This document shows positions 8,820 through 17,443 of a stretch of 23,510 nucleotides of DNA, piece by piece. Positions within the stretch are counted from its first letter, which is position 1, and each line of letters starts with the position of its first letter. This DNA comes from Phycisphaerales bacterium UBA1910. GTDB lineage: Bacteria > Planctomycetota > Phycisphaerae > Phycisphaerales > UBA1924. Where the stretch lies: NCBI GenBank assembly GCA_002337545.1, contig DDGE01000071.1, positions 18,319 through 41,828 on the forward strand. The letters are read 5' to 3'. Under the pieces are notes generated by a model. That model ran no database searches. It had not been told where the DNA came from and was given only the letters and a program-made list of their open reading frames with translations. The translations under genes were made by a program, and so were the position numbers.

Positions 8820-10094
8820 ATGCAAACCAACAAAGCACTATTGATACTCGCCGCATCTGGCTCTTCGGTGCTCGCTGCGCCATCATTCGCACCAGCGACA
8901 GCACTCTCTACAGGGCAGCGTCCCTCGGGTGTTGCCTTCGGGGACTTCGACATGGATGGCGATACCGATCTGGCTGTCACCAGCGACAACATCGATAAAA
9001 TCGAAATCTACACCAATAACGCGGGCGTCCTCTCCCTCGGTGCAACCTACTTCACAGGTTCGAACACTGGCGCGGACGATTTGATCGCATCCGATATCGA
9101 CGGCGATGGAGATGCGGATCTCGTCGTCGTCCTCAAGAATATCAACGCCGTACGCGTCTACACCAACACTTCCGGTGTGTTCGCAGCCGGCGCAACCATT
9201 CCGGTCGGTGCGGAACCCGTAGATCTCTCGTCGGGTGATCTCGATGGCGACGGAGACGCCGACTTCGTGACGGCGAATCGTGACGGAGCATCCTTCACGG
9301 TACTCACGAACACAGCCGGGTCACTGGGCGCCTCGACTTTTGCAGGCGGCGCGGAACCTCGCTCCAGCGCGATTGGAGACTTCAACGGCGATGGCATCGC
9401 AGACATCGCAATTAGCGATCACGACAATCGAATCGTCAACATCCATTCTGGATCAGCGGGATATGCTGTGACGCAGGGGCTTCCCGTCAATCCGATCGCT
9501 CGTCCAGAGGGTGTTGTAGCCGCGGATCTCAATGGGGATGGGCTGATGGATCTTGCTGCCGCGGCCAGCGACGACTTCCTGAATGTTGCGTCTGTCTGGC
9601 TCAATACCGGTGCCGGTATGGGTGGCAGGTCTGACTTTGCCGTCAATGGAAATGATGTTGGAAATATCCAAGCCGCGGATCTCGATGGTGATGGGGATCT
9701 GGATCTCGTCACCTCGAATCAGGATTCGAACTCGATGAGCACCCTGGAGAACACTGGCAGCGGAGCATTCAACCCGGGCGTGAGTTTGAGCACCGGAACA
9801 CGCCCAGGGAACATCGCTATCGGTGATATTGATACGAATGGCGGGCTCGACATCGCGATCGCAAACCGGGATAGCAATAATGTGTCGCTATACATGAACA
9901 ATAACGGAGGCGTGGGGCCTTGCTCAGGTGCTGATTTTGCAGAACCCTTCGGGCAGCTCGACTTCTTCGATGTCTCTGCGTTCCTTGCGGCATTCAACGC
10001 AATGGATCCAACTGCGGATCTCAATGCGGATGGCGTATGGAACTTCTTCGATGTGTCCGTATTTCTGAATACCTACTCTGCAGGATGCCCTTAA
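8820..10094 (+). CDS. Secreted seven-bladed VCBS/FG-GAP propeller protein with GCP dockerin-like tail
   Basis: A 424-residue exported protein behind AGGA. The signal peptide covers roughly 1-20 (MQTNKALLILAASGSSVLAA). Seven calcium-loop repeats follow at regular spacing: GDFDMDGDTD (41), SDIDGDGDAD (91), GDLDGDGDAD (139), GDFNGDGIAD (186), ADLNGDGLMD (235), ADLDGDGDLD (286) and GDIDTNGGLD (335). Seven such repeats make one seven-bladed integrin-like propeller. The tail (368-424) starts with Cys368, contains LDFFDVSAFLAAF and WNFFDVSVFLNTY, and ends GCP. Its first loop (DFAEPFGQLDFFD) lacks the usual Asp/Gly calcium ligands that the neighbours keep. A sigma-54 promoter and an activator site lie upstream, and a strong terminator follows. 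Likely extracellular binding protein; ligand unknown. Confidence 0.92.
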   Translation: MQTNKALLILAASGSSVLAAPSFAPATALSTGQRPSGVAFGDFDMDGDTDLAVTSDNIDKIEIYTNNAGVLSLGATYFTGSNTGADDLIASDIDGDGDADLVVVLKNINAVRVYTNTSGVFAAGATIPVGAEPVDLSSGDLDGDGDADFVTANRDGASFTVLTNTAGSLGASTFAGGAEPRSSAIGDFNGDGIADIAISDHDNRIVNIHSGSAGYAVTQGLPVNPIARPEGVVAADLNGDGLMDLAAAASDDFLNVASVWLNTGAGMGGRSDFAVNGNDVGNIQAADLDGDGDLDLVTSNQDSNSMSTLENTGSGAFNPGVSLSTGTRPGNIAIGDIDTNGGLDIAIANRDSNNVSLYMNNNGGVGPCSGADFAEPFGQLDFFDVSAFLAAFNAMDPTADLNADGVWNFFDVSVFLNTYSAGCP

Positions 10095-10138
10095 CCCGAT
10101 TTGCATCGTTGCACTCTACATATGGCTCCCTCTTTTAG

Positions 10139-10173
10139 CCCCCTCAGCAGTTCCCCCTTGCTGAGGGGGTTTT
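10139..10173 (+). terminator. Rho-independent terminator of the VCBS gene
   Basis: A perfect 11-bp stem (CCCCCTCAGCA / TGCTGAGGGGG) with a 9-base loop is followed by TTTT. It lies 45 bp after the stop at 10094. The rest of the gap to 10322 holds no gene that I can support. Confidence 0.93.
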
Positions 10174-10322
10174 CTTCAATGATTTCAATGTGCCTGGCAT
10201 TGCATGGGCGATGTATTTCATCCTGAGCCGTTCTGCGAAGGCGTATAAAAGCACAGGTAGGCGAAGCCGTGCCAGTACATGATGTTGTCAGTTGATAAAG
10301 AGAGAGGGAGGAGTGGCAAGGG

Positions 10323-11042
10323 CTACATCTTGAGGATTGAGAGGATGGAATCGAGCTCCGATTGTGCTTCATTCGGGTTCGGGACTGAATCGTTCACGAT
10401 CTCTCTCAGAAATACACTGACGCGCCTTTTAACGAGTTGAACCGCTGCCGCTGCGCACGCGGCGTCCTTAAACCCGAGTTCAGTCGCGAGTTGGTTGAGC
10501 GGCGGGGGGGTTGAACAATACATCGCCGGCTGCAGAACTCTGGTAGAGAAGATATGCCAGTGATTTTCTCTACCAGATTCGTGGAAATACTCCTCGCAGC
10601 GTTGGAGCGATTCTGTCAGCTGAGCGATAGCCCAGCGACGATCAAAGACACACTCTGCCGTATCGCTCGGGGGCCACGATTCATCCTGCGGGGAGAGCTG
10701 ATACTTCTGGGCCATCACCTGTTGCGTGCGGCCAGCCCGTCTGTGCGAGTCGATAACAAAGTTCTTCACGGACCTGAGAATGAGTGAGCGCAGGCGGCCT
10801 CGTTCTTTGTCGAAGCCACCAAAGAAATCGCCCTCGTACACCTTATGAACAAAGAATGCCTGTGTAAGTTCTGAGGCATGTTCTCTGTCGTAACCGCTTT
10901 TTCTCAGGAATGAGTACACTGCTGGCCAGTATATTCTGGTAAGTTCGGCAACTGCTGCATCACTCGTTTCCTCGTCAGTCAACGCTTCGATGAGCGTGAG
11001 AGATGTGCATGTAAAACTTGCGTGTGATCGCGTTAGATCCAT
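10323..11042 (-). CDS. Planctomycete-type ECF RNA polymerase sigma factor
   Basis: A 239-residue protein from the ATG at 11042. A TTG 39 nt further upstream is also open, but it overlaps the divergent promoter region. Sigma region 2 is seen in YWPAVYSFLRKSGYDREHA, followed by a LTQAFF helix (38-69), and in GRLRSLILRSVKNFVIDSHRR (82-102). Region 4 lies at about 180-216 (PLNQLATELGFKDAACAAAA..LVKRRV). The Y-W-P-x-Y-x-F-x-R-x-x-G-Y start and long linker are typical of planctomycete ECF factors that sit next to Ser/Thr kinases. It would direct RNA polymerase to an unknown gene set. The divergent kinase 82 bp away, and the absence of an anti-sigma gene, suggest control by phosphorylation. Confidence 0.85.
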   Translation of the reverse strand: MDLTRSHASFTCTSLTLIEALTDEETSDAAVAELTRIYWPAVYSFLRKSGYDREHASELTQAFFVHKVYEGDFFGGFDKERGRLRSLILRSVKNFVIDSHRRAGRTQQVMAQKYQLSPQDESWPPSDTAECVFDRRWAIAQLTESLQRCEEYFHESGRENHWHIFSTRVLQPAMYCSTPPPLNQLATELGFKDAACAAAAVQLVKRRVSVFLREIVNDSVPNPNEAQSELDSILSILKM

Positions 11043-11124
11043 GAGGGGGGCTTCTTGAGTGAAATTATTACGGATCGTCAACTATACCTGTTTCCCGCAG
11101 GCGTACTGAGATAGAGCATAACAG
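11043..11124. promoter_or_regulatory. Divergent control region between ECF sigma factor and kinase
   Basis: Only 82 bp separate the two start codons, so both promoters must lie here or inside the 5' ends of the genes. I could not identify convincing -35/-10 pairs. Ribosome sites on both sides are weak. Confidence 0.4.
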
Positions 11125-13107
11125 ATGGATGAGCTAAGCGCCAAACGATTAGCGACAGTATTATTTGAGTCTGTGGAAGCCCCTGGGGGGTCAGGATTTC
11201 CACATATATCAGGATACTACATCCACAGGCTCATTGGGAGCGGTGGTGGAGGCGATGTGTATGAGGGGGCCGTCGTTTCCACTGCTCGCCCCGTTGCGAT
11301 CAAGCTGCTTCGGCCGCAGTACGCTACGAATGCAAAGAACGCTTTGCGAGAACTTGATCGGCTCACCTCAGTGCGTTCCAATGTTGTACCGCATGTGCTT
11401 GATTATGGATGGTATCAGGACAGGATCTACATTGTGACGGAGTTCATCGATGGGGTGAATCCGAGAGAGTACTGCCACACTCGAAATCTGAAGGAGACCG
11501 TTCGCGTTCTGATTCGAATCGCGGATGCGGTTTCAGTGCTCCATACGCGTGGCATGCTGCATCGCGATATCAAGCCGTCCAATATCATTATGACCGCGGA
11601 TGGTGAGCCTGTGCTGCTTGATCTCGGTATCGCATCGTTTCTTTCGGAGATTGAAAGCGAAGATAATGGCCATGTTCAAGGGACAAGACGGTACATGTCC
11701 CCGGAGCAGGCCGCGGGGATTAATAAGGAGTCCTCAACATCGTGGGATGTGTACGCACTCGGTGTGCTTAGCCTGGAGCTGCTAACAGATCACCGGGTAG
11801 ATCCACAGGGTTCGGATGTGGATGAGCAACTCAATCAGTTGCCGAGAGGCGTCCAAGCGATCATCCGGAAATCCATTGCTCCATCAACAGCAGACCGGTA
11901 TGAAACAGCTCAGCAGTTGAGAGATGATCTAAGTTCGTGGCTCAACAAAGAGCCAACTATTGCAGGAAAAACTCGCCTCTGGTCCCGTTTCATGAGTTTT
12001 TTCGCTACCCGTCCCATGGTTACCGCTTCGGTCATCGGTCTACTCATTATTTTGAGCAGTGTCATTGCCAGTCTTGTTCTGGTGACATGGCAAGGGACAA
12101 AGGCCTTTAGATTCGAAAGCATCAGGAATGCAAATGGAGAATCCATTCTAACGCTATTCTCGCTTAACGGGAAAGTTTTACACCAGTGGCGGATGAATGT
12201 AGGGAATCGGGTTCGGCCGAATAACAGGCTGATCAAAATTCATGACCAAGATATCGCAGTGATCGGGCTCGGTGCACCGGATTACAACAGCGGCTACGAA
12301 GGGCTGATGGTGTATGAAACCGGGAAATGGGATGCTCCAGTTTGGGTTGCCGAACAAACTGTCACGCCCGAGATGGCGCATGTCACACGATTTGAAAAAC
12401 CGCCCCATCGATTTCATTATATGAACCACTTCTACTTTGACATTTTTCCTGAGTATGCCGGAGATGAAGTCTTATCGATCCACAGGCATAATCCAAGCTC
12501 ACTTTGTGCCGTGCAGATCCATTCGCTCGGCGGGGAACTGCTCAGCGAGTACTACCACGACGGGTGGCTCGAGTCTGCTGCATGGTTGCCTGAGCAGCGT
12601 CAGGTTGTGCTTGTCGGGCAGAATAGCGACGGTACATGGGAGGATCGGGGAGCCGGTGAACTGCCGGCAGGAAAGTATCCGATTGTCATTTTCGCGATCA
12701 CGCCCGAACTCGGGTCGGTCAGAAACACAGTTCGCTATCCGGGTTTGGGGGTCGGGATCGCTCCTGATTGGTATCAGTGCCTCGCTCCACCAGATGGGTA
12801 TGTCCCATTTGCGGATGATATGGGCGGGCCATATCACAGTGTAAATCTATCACCAAAGCCACGCGAAGCCGAACAGGGCCATGTTTACTGGAGGCTGGGA
12901 CTTGCCGGTCGTGCGGAAAACGATAAAGGCCAACTCGGACTTGAGATTGACGCCGATGGAGAGCTGATTCGGGCTTGGGTATCCGATACATGGAACAAGC
13001 CTGATACCCAGAACATCCCACCTGAAGCATACGAACTCATAGATCTCCCTCAGCGGAGCACTCCACGCAAGTACATTCCGCTGCAACCGCCGGGTTTCGA
13101 TTCGTGA
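11125..13107 (+). CDS. Membrane Ser/Thr protein kinase (Hanks type) with large extracytoplasmic domain
   Basis: A 660-residue protein. The cytoplasmic kinase domain (about 30-275) has the glycine loop IGSGGGGDVYEG (37-48), ATP-binding K60 (VAIKLL), helix-C Glu76, catalytic loop HRDIKPSN (146-153), metal-binding D166 in DLG (the usual form is DFG), and MSPEQ (191-195). All catalytic residues are present, so it should be active. A single transmembrane helix (about 298-322) is followed by about 335 residues outside the membrane that I cannot assign. They contain repeated hydrophobic strands and many Trp, Gly and Tyr residues and may be a propeller-like sensor. Divergent from the ECF sigma gene, it probably senses an envelope signal and phosphorylates that sigma factor (inference from known kinase/ECF pairs). 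Confidence 0.92.
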   Translation: MDELSAKRLATVLFESVEAPGGSGFPHISGYYIHRLIGSGGGGDVYEGAVVSTARPVAIKLLRPQYATNAKNALRELDRLTSVRSNVVPHVLDYGWYQDRIYIVTEFIDGVNPREYCHTRNLKETVRVLIRIADAVSVLHTRGMLHRDIKPSNIIMTADGEPVLLDLGIASFLSEIESEDNGHVQGTRRYMSPEQAAGINKESSTSWDVYALGVLSLELLTDHRVDPQGSDVDEQLNQLPRGVQAIIRKSIAPSTADRYETAQQLRDDLSSWLNKEPTIAGKTRLWSRFMSFFATRPMVTASVIGLLIILSSVIASLVLVTWQGTKAFRFESIRNANGESILTLFSLNGKVLHQWRMNVGNRVRPNNRLIKIHDQDIAVIGLGAPDYNSGYEGLMVYETGKWDAPVWVAEQTVTPEMAHVTRFEKPPHRFHYMNHFYFDIFPEYAGDEVLSIHRHNPSSLCAVQIHSLGGELLSEYYHDGWLESAAWLPEQRQVVLVGQNSDGTWEDRGAGELPAGKYPIVIFAITPELGSVRNTVRYPGLGVGIAPDWYQCLAPPDGYVPFADDMGGPYHSVNLSPKPREAEQGHVYWRLGLAGRAENDKGQLGLEIDADGELIRAWVSDTWNKPDTQNIPPEAYELIDLPQRSTPRKYIPLQPPGFDS

Positions 13108-13140
13108 GTGAAAGTTCGTGTGGATGTACTCAATCGATAC

Positions 13141-13160
13141 AAAACCCGTCACTCGACGGG
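13141..13160 (-). terminator. Terminator of the PLP enzyme gene
   Basis: On the minus strand a 6-bp stem CCCGTC/GACGGG with a 4-base loop is followed by TTTTGTAT. It lies 30 bp after the stop of the PLP enzyme gene, in the 82-bp convergent gap with the kinase gene. Confidence 0.6.
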
Positions 13161-13189
13161 GGGTTGAACTACATCATGTTCACTCCATC

Positions 13190-14413
13190 TCAATCGATCA
13201 TCTCTACCCGTCTCAATGCTCGTTCGAACTGGGCCCAACGATCTTCAAGCGTGCCAGTGTATCCGAGACTGATCCGCACGAGCCCGGGCCGGATTCCGGC
13301 GTCATGCAGATCTTCATCGCTTAGTTCCGAAGATGTCGAGCTCGCAGAACATGACATGAGCGTATCAAAGTATCCGAGGCTCACCGCGAGGAACCCAAAC
13401 CCCTCGTTTTGTTGCAGATCATTCATGAACTCAAAGGCGCGTTCTTTCGATCCAAGATCGATCGCGAACAGCCCTCCGTACCCAAAGCCATCGTTTACCA
13501 GCGTCTGAAGTAGGCTGTGCTGCGGATGCGAGGCGAGCCCAGGATACGACACATCGATCCCTCGCGATTCGAGGCGTTCACAGAAAACCTGCGCTCGGCG
13601 TGAGTGTTCCTTCATTCGCAAGCCCAGATGTGGGAGTCGGAGAGAGAGATCGAATGCCACACGCGGGTCCATCGTCGGCCCCAAGAGCATGATCGACCCC
13701 GTGTGGAGGTCCATGAGTTCTGTGATGAACTCTTTGCTGGAGCAAACGGCGCCAGCGATGATGTCTGAGCACCCGCCGATGAACTTGGTTAATGAGTGCA
13801 CCACGATGTCGGCTCCGTGCTGCGCAGGGCTCATGAGCATCGGAGAGAAAGTGTTGTCCACGATGAGCTTTGCTCCAGAATCGTGCGCGATCTGTGCGAG
13901 CTTCGGGATGTCCGCGACCACCATCGTCGGGTTCGAGATGGATTCGGTATAAACCACCTTTGTTTTCTCTGTTACTGCCCGTTTTACTGCGTCTGGGTCT
14001 GAAACATCAACAAACTTGACTTTGATCCCCGCTTTGAGGGGCAGGTACTCTTTGAGCAGCGCAAATGTTCCGCCGTAGATCGCGTTGGACGCCACGATCT
14101 CATCTCCGGGGCCGCAGAGTTGCATGATCGCACAAGAGATCGCGCTGATACCTGAACTTGTAGCGTACCCAGTCTCGGTTCCCTCTATTGCCGCGAGATA
14201 TCGCCCGAGTACATAGACGGTTGGATTGAAGTGTCGCCCGTATAGAAAGCAGCCGCCTGAATCGGGGCCCATGCGTCCTTGGAAAATTTCGGGCATGATC
14301 CCTGCGTCCATGACGGTGTAGGTCGTTGACGCTTCGATTGACATATTCACACCGCCGTGTTCGCCAAACTCATGACGGACGCGGGAGAGAGACTGAACGG
14401 GGTCAAACGGCAT
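13190..14413 (-). CDS. PLP-dependent trans-sulfuration family enzyme (Cys/Met metabolism)
   Basis: A 407-residue enzyme of the cystathionine gamma-synthase / methionine gamma-lyase family, close to the usual 380-430. Visible family residues are YGR (58-60) for phosphate binding across the dimer, SSGISA (86-91), D186 in VDNTFS, and the PLP-binding Lys210 in HSLTKFIGG. The start is the ATG at 14413, five bases after TAGGAG; a GTG at 14419 overlaps that ribosome site and is too close to it. It follows the Fur-family gene by 90 bp on the same strand, and a small terminator follows. Exact reaction (gamma-synthase, gamma-lyase or sulfhydrylase) cannot be set from sequence alone. HSLTKFIGG and the neighbouring residues are somewhat unlike the best-known enzymes. 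Confidence 0.9.
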   Translation of the reverse strand: MPFDPVQSLSRVRHEFGEHGGVNMSIEASTTYTVMDAGIMPEIFQGRMGPDSGGCFLYGRHFNPTVYVLGRYLAAIEGTETGYATSSGISAISCAIMQLCGPGDEIVASNAIYGGTFALLKEYLPLKAGIKVKFVDVSDPDAVKRAVTEKTKVVYTESISNPTMVVADIPKLAQIAHDSGAKLIVDNTFSPMLMSPAQHGADIVVHSLTKFIGGCSDIIAGAVCSSKEFITELMDLHTGSIMLLGPTMDPRVAFDLSLRLPHLGLRMKEHSRRAQVFCERLESRGIDVSYPGLASHPQHSLLQTLVNDGFGYGGLFAIDLGSKERAFEFMNDLQQNEGFGFLAVSLGYFDTLMSCSASSTSSELSDEDLHDAGIRPGLVRISLGYTGTLEDRWAQFERALRRVEMID

Positions 14414-14503
14414 GGGCACTCCTACACGAAAGATGGTGTGTGGATTAAGGCTATTGGTGAGATGAGGTACGCTCTCGTACCTATCAGATGGGCGAGATTG
14501 GGA

Positions 14504-14872
14504 TTAAGCGCATTGCCCGCACAATCCATAGAGCGTGATGTCGTGTCGGGTGAGCTTGAATCCATCCGGCGTCATATTGGCGAGGTTGCCGGGGCAGGCG
14601 TCCACATCAAATACACGCCCGCAAGACTCGCAAACGAAATGGTGATGGTGGTCTTTTCCTGCCAACTCATACCGTGCAGGTTCTCCAGGCAACTCGACCG
14701 GGACGATTTCACCGAGCTCTTCGAGAGATCGAATGGTGCGGTAAACCGTTGCAATGCTGAGCTTTGGGACATCTCTCGATGCTTGTTCTAGCAGTTCCTG
14801 CGGCGAGAGGGGGTCACCATCCGGAGTGAACAGCGAACGGATCGCATCGCGCTGCGGGGTTTGTCTTTCCAT
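14504..14872 (-). CDS. Fur-family metal-dependent repressor
   Basis: A 122-residue protein from the ATG at 14872. The frame is open further upstream but the family homology begins at MERQTPQRDAI. The winged-helix recognition part is SIATVYRTIRSLEELG (39-54). The metal-binding hinge is DHHHHFVC (74-81) with CESC (81-84), and a second pair CGQC (118-121) completes a structural zinc site. It is a little shorter than typical Fur, Zur or PerR (130-150). It is divergent from glutamine synthetase and upstream of the PLP enzyme. A near-perfect 18-bp palindrome 48 bp upstream of its start is a likely operator. Which metal or peroxide signal it senses cannot be told; PerR-, Fur- or Zur-like roles are all possible. 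Confidence 0.92.
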   Translation of the reverse strand: MERQTPQRDAIRSLFTPDGDPLSPQELLEQASRDVPKLSIATVYRTIRSLEELGEIVPVELPGEPARYELAGKDHHHHFVCESCGRVFDVDACPGNLANMTPDGFKLTRHDITLYGLCGQCA

Positions 14873-14920
14873 GTGCGATGATAGTTCCGAAACCCTCCTA
14901 TTTGATGGAATCCTCCGATG

Positions 14921-14938
14921 CCGCATTTGCAAATTCGG
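14921..14938. promoter_or_regulatory. 18-bp palindrome, candidate Fur-family operator
   Basis: CCGCATTTGCAAATTCGG is an inverted repeat with one mismatched pair. The core ATTTGCAAAT is perfect. It lies between the divergent Fur-family and glutamine synthetase genes, 48 bp from the repressor start. AT-rich cores of this size are usual for Fur-family boxes, so autoregulation is likely. An overlapping wider repeat (CTCCGA ... TCGGAG, ending at 14940) is also present. Confidence 0.5.
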
Positions 14939-15015
14939 AGTAAGGTGGCAAGAATAAGGTATCCGTACCGTCGATTCCGCCAAGAGAAAGAACTTTCCCA
15001 AGAAAGGGAACGACC

Positions 15016-17211
15016 ATGACCCAGGTGTACCCGCACGCCAACGCTGTCGCTGAATCTTCCAAGTGGCAGTCCAGCAGCGCTCCAGAGATCGGATCGAGCC
15101 CACGCATTGACGAGATATACGCGATCGATGTCTTCGATATGCGCAAGATGCGTGAACGCCTCCCGAAGCATGTCTTCAAGAACATCACCAAGACCGTCGA
15201 ACAGCACAAAAGAATCTCGATGGACGACGCTGAAGTCGTCGCCACCGCGATGAAGGACTGGGCGATCGAACGGGGTGCGACACACTACACGCACTGGTTC
15301 CAGCCGATGACCGGGCTCACAGCGGAGAAACACGATGCGTTGGTGACACCCGACGGTCAGGGATCCGTCGTGTACCGTCTTTCGGGTTCATCCCTCGTTC
15401 AGGGTGAACCAGACGCTTCGAGCTTCCCATCGGGTGGGCTTCGTGCCACATTTGAAGCTCGTGGTTACACGGCTTGGGACCCATCGTCGCCCGCGTTCAT
15501 TATCCGCGGTAGCAACTATGCCACGCTTTGTATACCAACCGCGTTCGTGAGCTGGAACGGTGAGGCGCTTGACAAAAAGACCCCGCTGCTCCGTTCGATC
15601 GAGGCACTCGATAAACAGGCGATGCGCATTCTGAGGATTTTCGGCACGGACGAAGGTGTGAGTTCAGTCGGTACCACCCTTGGTTCGGAACAGGAATACT
15701 TTCTCGTCGATCGAAATCTGTACTTCGCTCGCCCAGATCTCGTTGGATGCGGCAGGACGCTCTATGGCAACACCCCGCCGAAACATCAGCAGCTGGATGA
15801 CCACTACTTTGGTGCGATTCCACCGCGCGTAAATGCGTTCATGGCGGAGCTTGAGCAGGAGCTATTCAAGCTTGGAGTTCCTGTTCAGACACGCCACAAC
15901 GAAGTTGCGCCCGGGCAGTATGAGATTGCCCCTCTCTTTGAGTCCACAAATATCGCGTGTGATCACCAGGCGATCCTGATGGATACTCTCAAGCGAGTCG
16001 CTGGTCGTTACAACTTTGCGGCGTTGTTGCACGAGAAGCCATTCGCGGGCATGAACGGTTCAGGTAAGCACAATAACTGGGCGATGTCCACGGACACTGG
16101 CGTCAATCTTCTCGATCCGCAAAACGAGACGCATACAAACACCCAGTTTATGACCTTCCTATGCGCTGTTATTCGCGCTGTGCATCTGCACGGAGATCTG
16201 TTGCGTGCGGTTATTGCCTCCGCGAGCAATGATCATCGTCTCGGTGCGAACGAGGCACCGCCGGCGATCATCTCGATCTTCCTTGGTGACATGCTGACGG
16301 ATCTGATCGAACAGATCGAGAAGGGGGTCACCAGCCGGACGATCAAGGGTGGTGCGCTCGATTTGGGGGCACGAACCCTTCCTGAACTCAAGCGAGACTC
16401 TGGTGATCGCAACCGCACGAGCCCCTTTGCGTTTACAGGCAACAAGTTTGAGTTCCGTGCAGTCGGGTCAACTGCATCAGTTGCGTGGCCCAACACCGTG
16501 ATCAACACGATCGTTTCCGAGAGTCTGGACTTCGTTGCAACCAAGATTGAGTCCAAGCTCGGCAAAAATCCAAGCGAAGCCAAGCGGAATCAGGTCGTGC
16601 TGGGTGTTCTGCAGGAAGTTGTCAAAGAGCACAAGTCGATCATCTTCAACGGAGACAACTACACGCAGGAATGGGAAGACGAGGCCGAGCAGCGCGGGCT
16701 ACCGAACCTTCGTTCGACCGCTGAGGCACTCCCCGCGATGGAGAAGAGTGCCGCCAAGAAGATGTTCCGAAAATACAAAGTCCTCTCGGCGAGTGAACTT
16801 GAATCTCGTGTCGAAATCTTTGCTGAGAAGTACATCACGGAACTCACGATCGAGGCCCGGATGATGATCCACATGGCTAGGACACTCATCCTTCCAGCAG
16901 CTGTCAAGCATCAGAAGTCTTTGGCAGACACGATCAACTCAAGCGAGCAGGCTGGGATGAACTGTGTCGGGTTGCGCGAGACGCTTGAAGCTTTCACCGA
17001 CCTGGTGCAGACATTCCAAGACCAGATCTCGCATGTTGAGTCTGGGCTTCACATTCCCGAAGTCTCTACGCTCAAGCAATGCACACACTGCCGAGAAGTA
17101 TTGTTCACGGCGATGGATGAGCTGCGTGCGTCTGGTGATGAGCTTGAACGCCATGTCGAGGGGGCGCTCTGGCCGATGCCAACATACCAAGAGTTGCTAT
17201 CGCTACGCTGA
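15016..17211 (+). CDS. glnN: Glutamine synthetase type III
   Basis: A 731-residue enzyme making glutamine from glutamate, ammonia and ATP. Its length matches type III (about 700-730) and is well above type I (about 470). Motifs are [10 protein letters not shown] (223-232) for metal/glutamate binding, [14 protein letters not shown] (293-306), and [19 protein letters not shown] (339-357), the type III form of the ATP-binding loop. Further on are [19 protein letters not shown] and [17 protein letters not shown]. The start follows AAAGGGA by a good distance. It is divergent from the Fur-family gene and ends in a strong terminator, so it is its own transcription unit. No PII protein gene or recognisable NtrC site is beside it. 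The gene symbol follows the name used for this class in other bacteria. Confidence 0.97.
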   Translation: MTQVYPHANAVAESSKWQSSSAPEIGSSPRIDEIYAIDVFDMRKMRERLPKHVFKNITKTVEQHKRISMDDAEVVATAMKDWAIERGATHYTHWFQPMTGLTAEKHDALVTPDGQGSVVYRLSGSSLVQGEPDASSFPSGGLRATFEARGYTAWDPSSPAFIIRGSNYATLCIPTAFVSWNGEALDKKTPLLRSIEALDKQAMRILRIFGTDEGVSSVGTTLGSEQEYFLVDRNLYFARPDLVGCGRTLYGNTPPKHQQLDDHYFGAIPPRVNAFMAELEQELFKLGVPVQTRHNEVAPGQYEIAPLFESTNIACDHQAILMDTLKRVAGRYNFAALLHEKPFAGMNGSGKHNNWAMSTDTGVNLLDPQNETHTNTQFMTFLCAVIRAVHLHGDLLRAVIASASNDHRLGANEAPPAIISIFLGDMLTDLIEQIEKGVTSRTIKGGALDLGARTLPELKRDSGDRNRTSPFAFTGNKFEFRAVGSTASVAWPNTVINTIVSESLDFVATKIESKLGKNPSEAKRNQVVLGVLQEVVKEHKSIIFNGDNYTQEWEDEAEQRGLPNLRSTAEALPAMEKSAAKKMFRKYKVLSASELESRVEIFAEKYITELTIEARMMIHMARTLILPAAVKHQKSLADTINSSEQAGMNCVGLRETLEAFTDLVQTFQDQISHVESGLHIPEVSTLKQCTHCREVLFTAMDELRASGDELERHVEGALWPMPTYQELLSLR

Positions 17212-17236
17212 TCGGCAAACTGATCATGTTTCATTG

Positions 17237-17270
17237 CAGCGCCAAGTCTCTGACTTGGTGCTGTTTTTTT
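17237..17270 (+). terminator. Rho-independent terminator of glutamine synthetase
   Basis: A 12-bp stem (CAGCGCCAAGTC / GACTTGGTGCTG, one G-T pair) with a 3-base loop is followed by seven T. It lies 25 bp after the stop at 17211. Confidence 0.95.
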
Positions 17271-17340
17271 CTGCTCTGATCGGAATTGCGTGAAACTGCG
17301 GGGGAGTTGTGCCCCAGGTGCCTCGTGGGGGATGGGCGAG

Positions 17341-17378
17341 CACGATATGATCGTGTGCTGTGAAGTGTGCAAGCACAC
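17341..17378. repeat. Two overlapping inverted repeats in a convergent gap
   Basis: CACGAT-ATG-ATCGTG (17341-17355) and GTGTGCT ... AGCACAC (17353-17359 with 17372-17378) share three bases, so only one hairpin could form at a time. They lie in the 232-bp gap between glutamine synthetase and the convergent aldehyde dehydrogenase. No T-run follows on either strand. I see no gene in the gap. Confidence 0.35.
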
Positions 17379-17443
17379 AAAGAGCAAGATGTGTGTCAGG
17401 TCAAGGCAGCAAACTGCGAGTATTCATCGCGTTTGGATCCCAT

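Noticed and set aside
10259..10276. Sigma-54-like TGGCACGG on the minus strand
   Set aside because: The base pair 10 bp downstream is CC rather than GC, there is no TTGC element, and no gene starts after it.
14417..14419. GTG as start of the PLP enzyme
   Set aside because: It overlaps the AGGAG ribosome site; the ATG at 14411-14413 has proper spacing.
14946..14961. TGGCAAG upstream of glutamine synthetase as a sigma-54 promoter
   Set aside because: The -12 position reads AAGGT, not TTGC, so the element is incomplete despite the tempting link to nitrogen control.
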